From: Solimonas sp047605265
GTDB lineage: Bacteria > Pseudomonadota > Gammaproteobacteria > Nevskiales > Nevskiaceae
Reading direction: 5' to 3'
Length of the DNA: 64,000 bases
Assembly: GCA_047605265.1 (NCBI GenBank)
Contig: JASGFY010000001.1
Location: forward strand, 49,380 to 113,379
The translations under genes and the position numbers were made by a program. The notes under the pieces are model-generated. The model saw only the letters and a program-made list of their open reading frames with translations, was not told the DNA's origin and ran no database searches. This document shows positions 63,565 to 64,000 of the stretch, piece by piece. Positions within the stretch are counted from its first letter, which is position 1. Every line of letters starts with the position of its first letter.

Positions 63565-64000
63565 GAGCGTCGAGCTGCGCGACGCAACGCCGCGCGAGCG
63601 CGGCGCGGTCGGCATCGGTCCTCATCACCGTCGGCGCGACTTCGAGGCGCGCGTCCCCCTGCGCGAGCACCGCGTCGGCCGTGTCGATCAGCACGGTGTC
63701 GACGAAATCCGCGTAAAGCTCGGCGATCACGCCGGCATGCGGCCGCACGCCGAGTTCGCGCATGATCTTCGCGGCCGGCCCTTTCAGCGCTTCGCCGGCG
63801 ACGATTGGCGAGACCGCGACGACCGGCACGCGCCGCGTCGCGAGCGTCTCGCGCAGCTCGCGCACGGCGAGCATCGGCGCGACGCTGAGATACGGATTCG
63901 ACGGGCAGACGATCACGCCCGCGAGCGCCGGATCGGCAAGCGCCGTGCGCAGCGCCGGCGCGAGCCGCGCCCGCTCCGCGCCATCGAAACGCAAGGCTCG
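63536..64000 (-). CDS. cofD: CofD/FbiA-like 2-phospho-L-lactate transferase, C-terminal part (5' end outside window)
   Basis: The last ~154 residues of a CofD-family protein: CPSNPYLSVAPML, PVVAVSPIVAGEALKGPAAKIMRELG and YADFVDTVLID are its signatures. CofD joins a lactyl or enolpyruvyl phospho group to the Fo deazaflavin in coenzyme F420 synthesis. The frame runs to the window edge, so the N-terminal half and start codon are outside. Its stop overlaps the convergent NTF2-like gene. F420 genes are uncommon in gammaproteobacteria, so transfer is possible; other F420 genes should lie just beyond base 64000. Confidence 0.9.
   Translation of the reverse strand, partial: RALRFDGAERARLAPALRTALADPALAGVIVCPSNPYLSVAPMLAVRELRETLATRRVPVVAVSPIVAGEALKGPAAKIMRELGVRPHAGVIAELYADFVDTVLIDTADAVLAQGDARLEVAPTVMRTDADRAALARRCVAQLDALSPRTVRRA

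Overview
The window is a GC-rich bacterial chromosome segment with tightly packed genes and no rRNA, tRNA, insertion sequence, prophage or CRISPR array that I can see. The replication block rpmH / dnaA-dnaN-recF-gyrB, a long gyrase B with the gammaproteobacterial-type insert, a homodimeric-type pyruvate dehydrogenase E1 (AceE), a YjbEFH-type exopolysaccharide set, and OxyR cysteines at exactly 199 and 208 point to a gammaproteobacterium. The catabolic gene content suggests a Nevskiales/Steroidobacterales/Xanthomonadales-like relative, but that is inference from gene content only.

Region 1 (1-11.8 kb) is the origin neighbourhood: the 3' end of mrcA, a nucleotidyltransferase-like gene, then gyrB, recF, dnaN and dnaA on the minus strand and rpmH-rnpA-yidD-yidC-mnmE on the plus strand. 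The AT-rich dnaN-dnaA gap carries a 13-bp inverted repeat containing two DnaA boxes and is the best oriC candidate. Two perfect 16-bp parS-like palindromes lie inside the recF coding sequence, so RecF carries the pentapeptide FHVEH twice. Synteny breaks just after mnmE: mnmG-rsmG-parAB do not follow.

Region 2 (11.8-52.3 kb) is housekeeping and envelope/stress content: a Rap1a/Tai-like protein, thioesterases, a NUDIX enzyme, a LysR regulator facing aceE-aceF with an acetyl-CoA hydrolase/transferase behind it, several metallopeptidases (M1, M13, M61, MtfA), a cytochrome b561 with two YceI proteins, DNA repair genes (deoxyinosine glycosylase, alkyltransferase-like protein, uvrD), a di-heme peroxidase-like cytochrome near oxyR, msrB, TerC and CorA-type membrane proteins, and yjbH/yjbE/yjbF in an unusual strand arrangement. 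A frameshifted, 5'-truncated YhhN (lysoplasmalogenase) remnant sits just below a terminator that faces it.

Region 3 (52.4-63.6 kb) looks like a catabolic island for a hydrophobic isoprenoid or steroid-like substrate: an SCP-x-type thiolase, an aldehyde dehydrogenase, a P450cam-like cytochrome with its own putidaredoxin-like ferredoxin, a divergent TetR regulator with two matching operator palindromes, an AcuI-type reductase, a second TetR, a double-length acyl-CoA dehydrogenase (FadE34-like architecture), an enoyl-CoA hydratase and an NTF2-like protein. The window ends inside a convergent cofD, a coenzyme F420 biosynthesis gene. The most rewarding items are the P450/ferredoxin/TetR module with mirrored operators, the fused acyl-CoA dehydrogenase beside cofD, and the parS sites embedded in recF.
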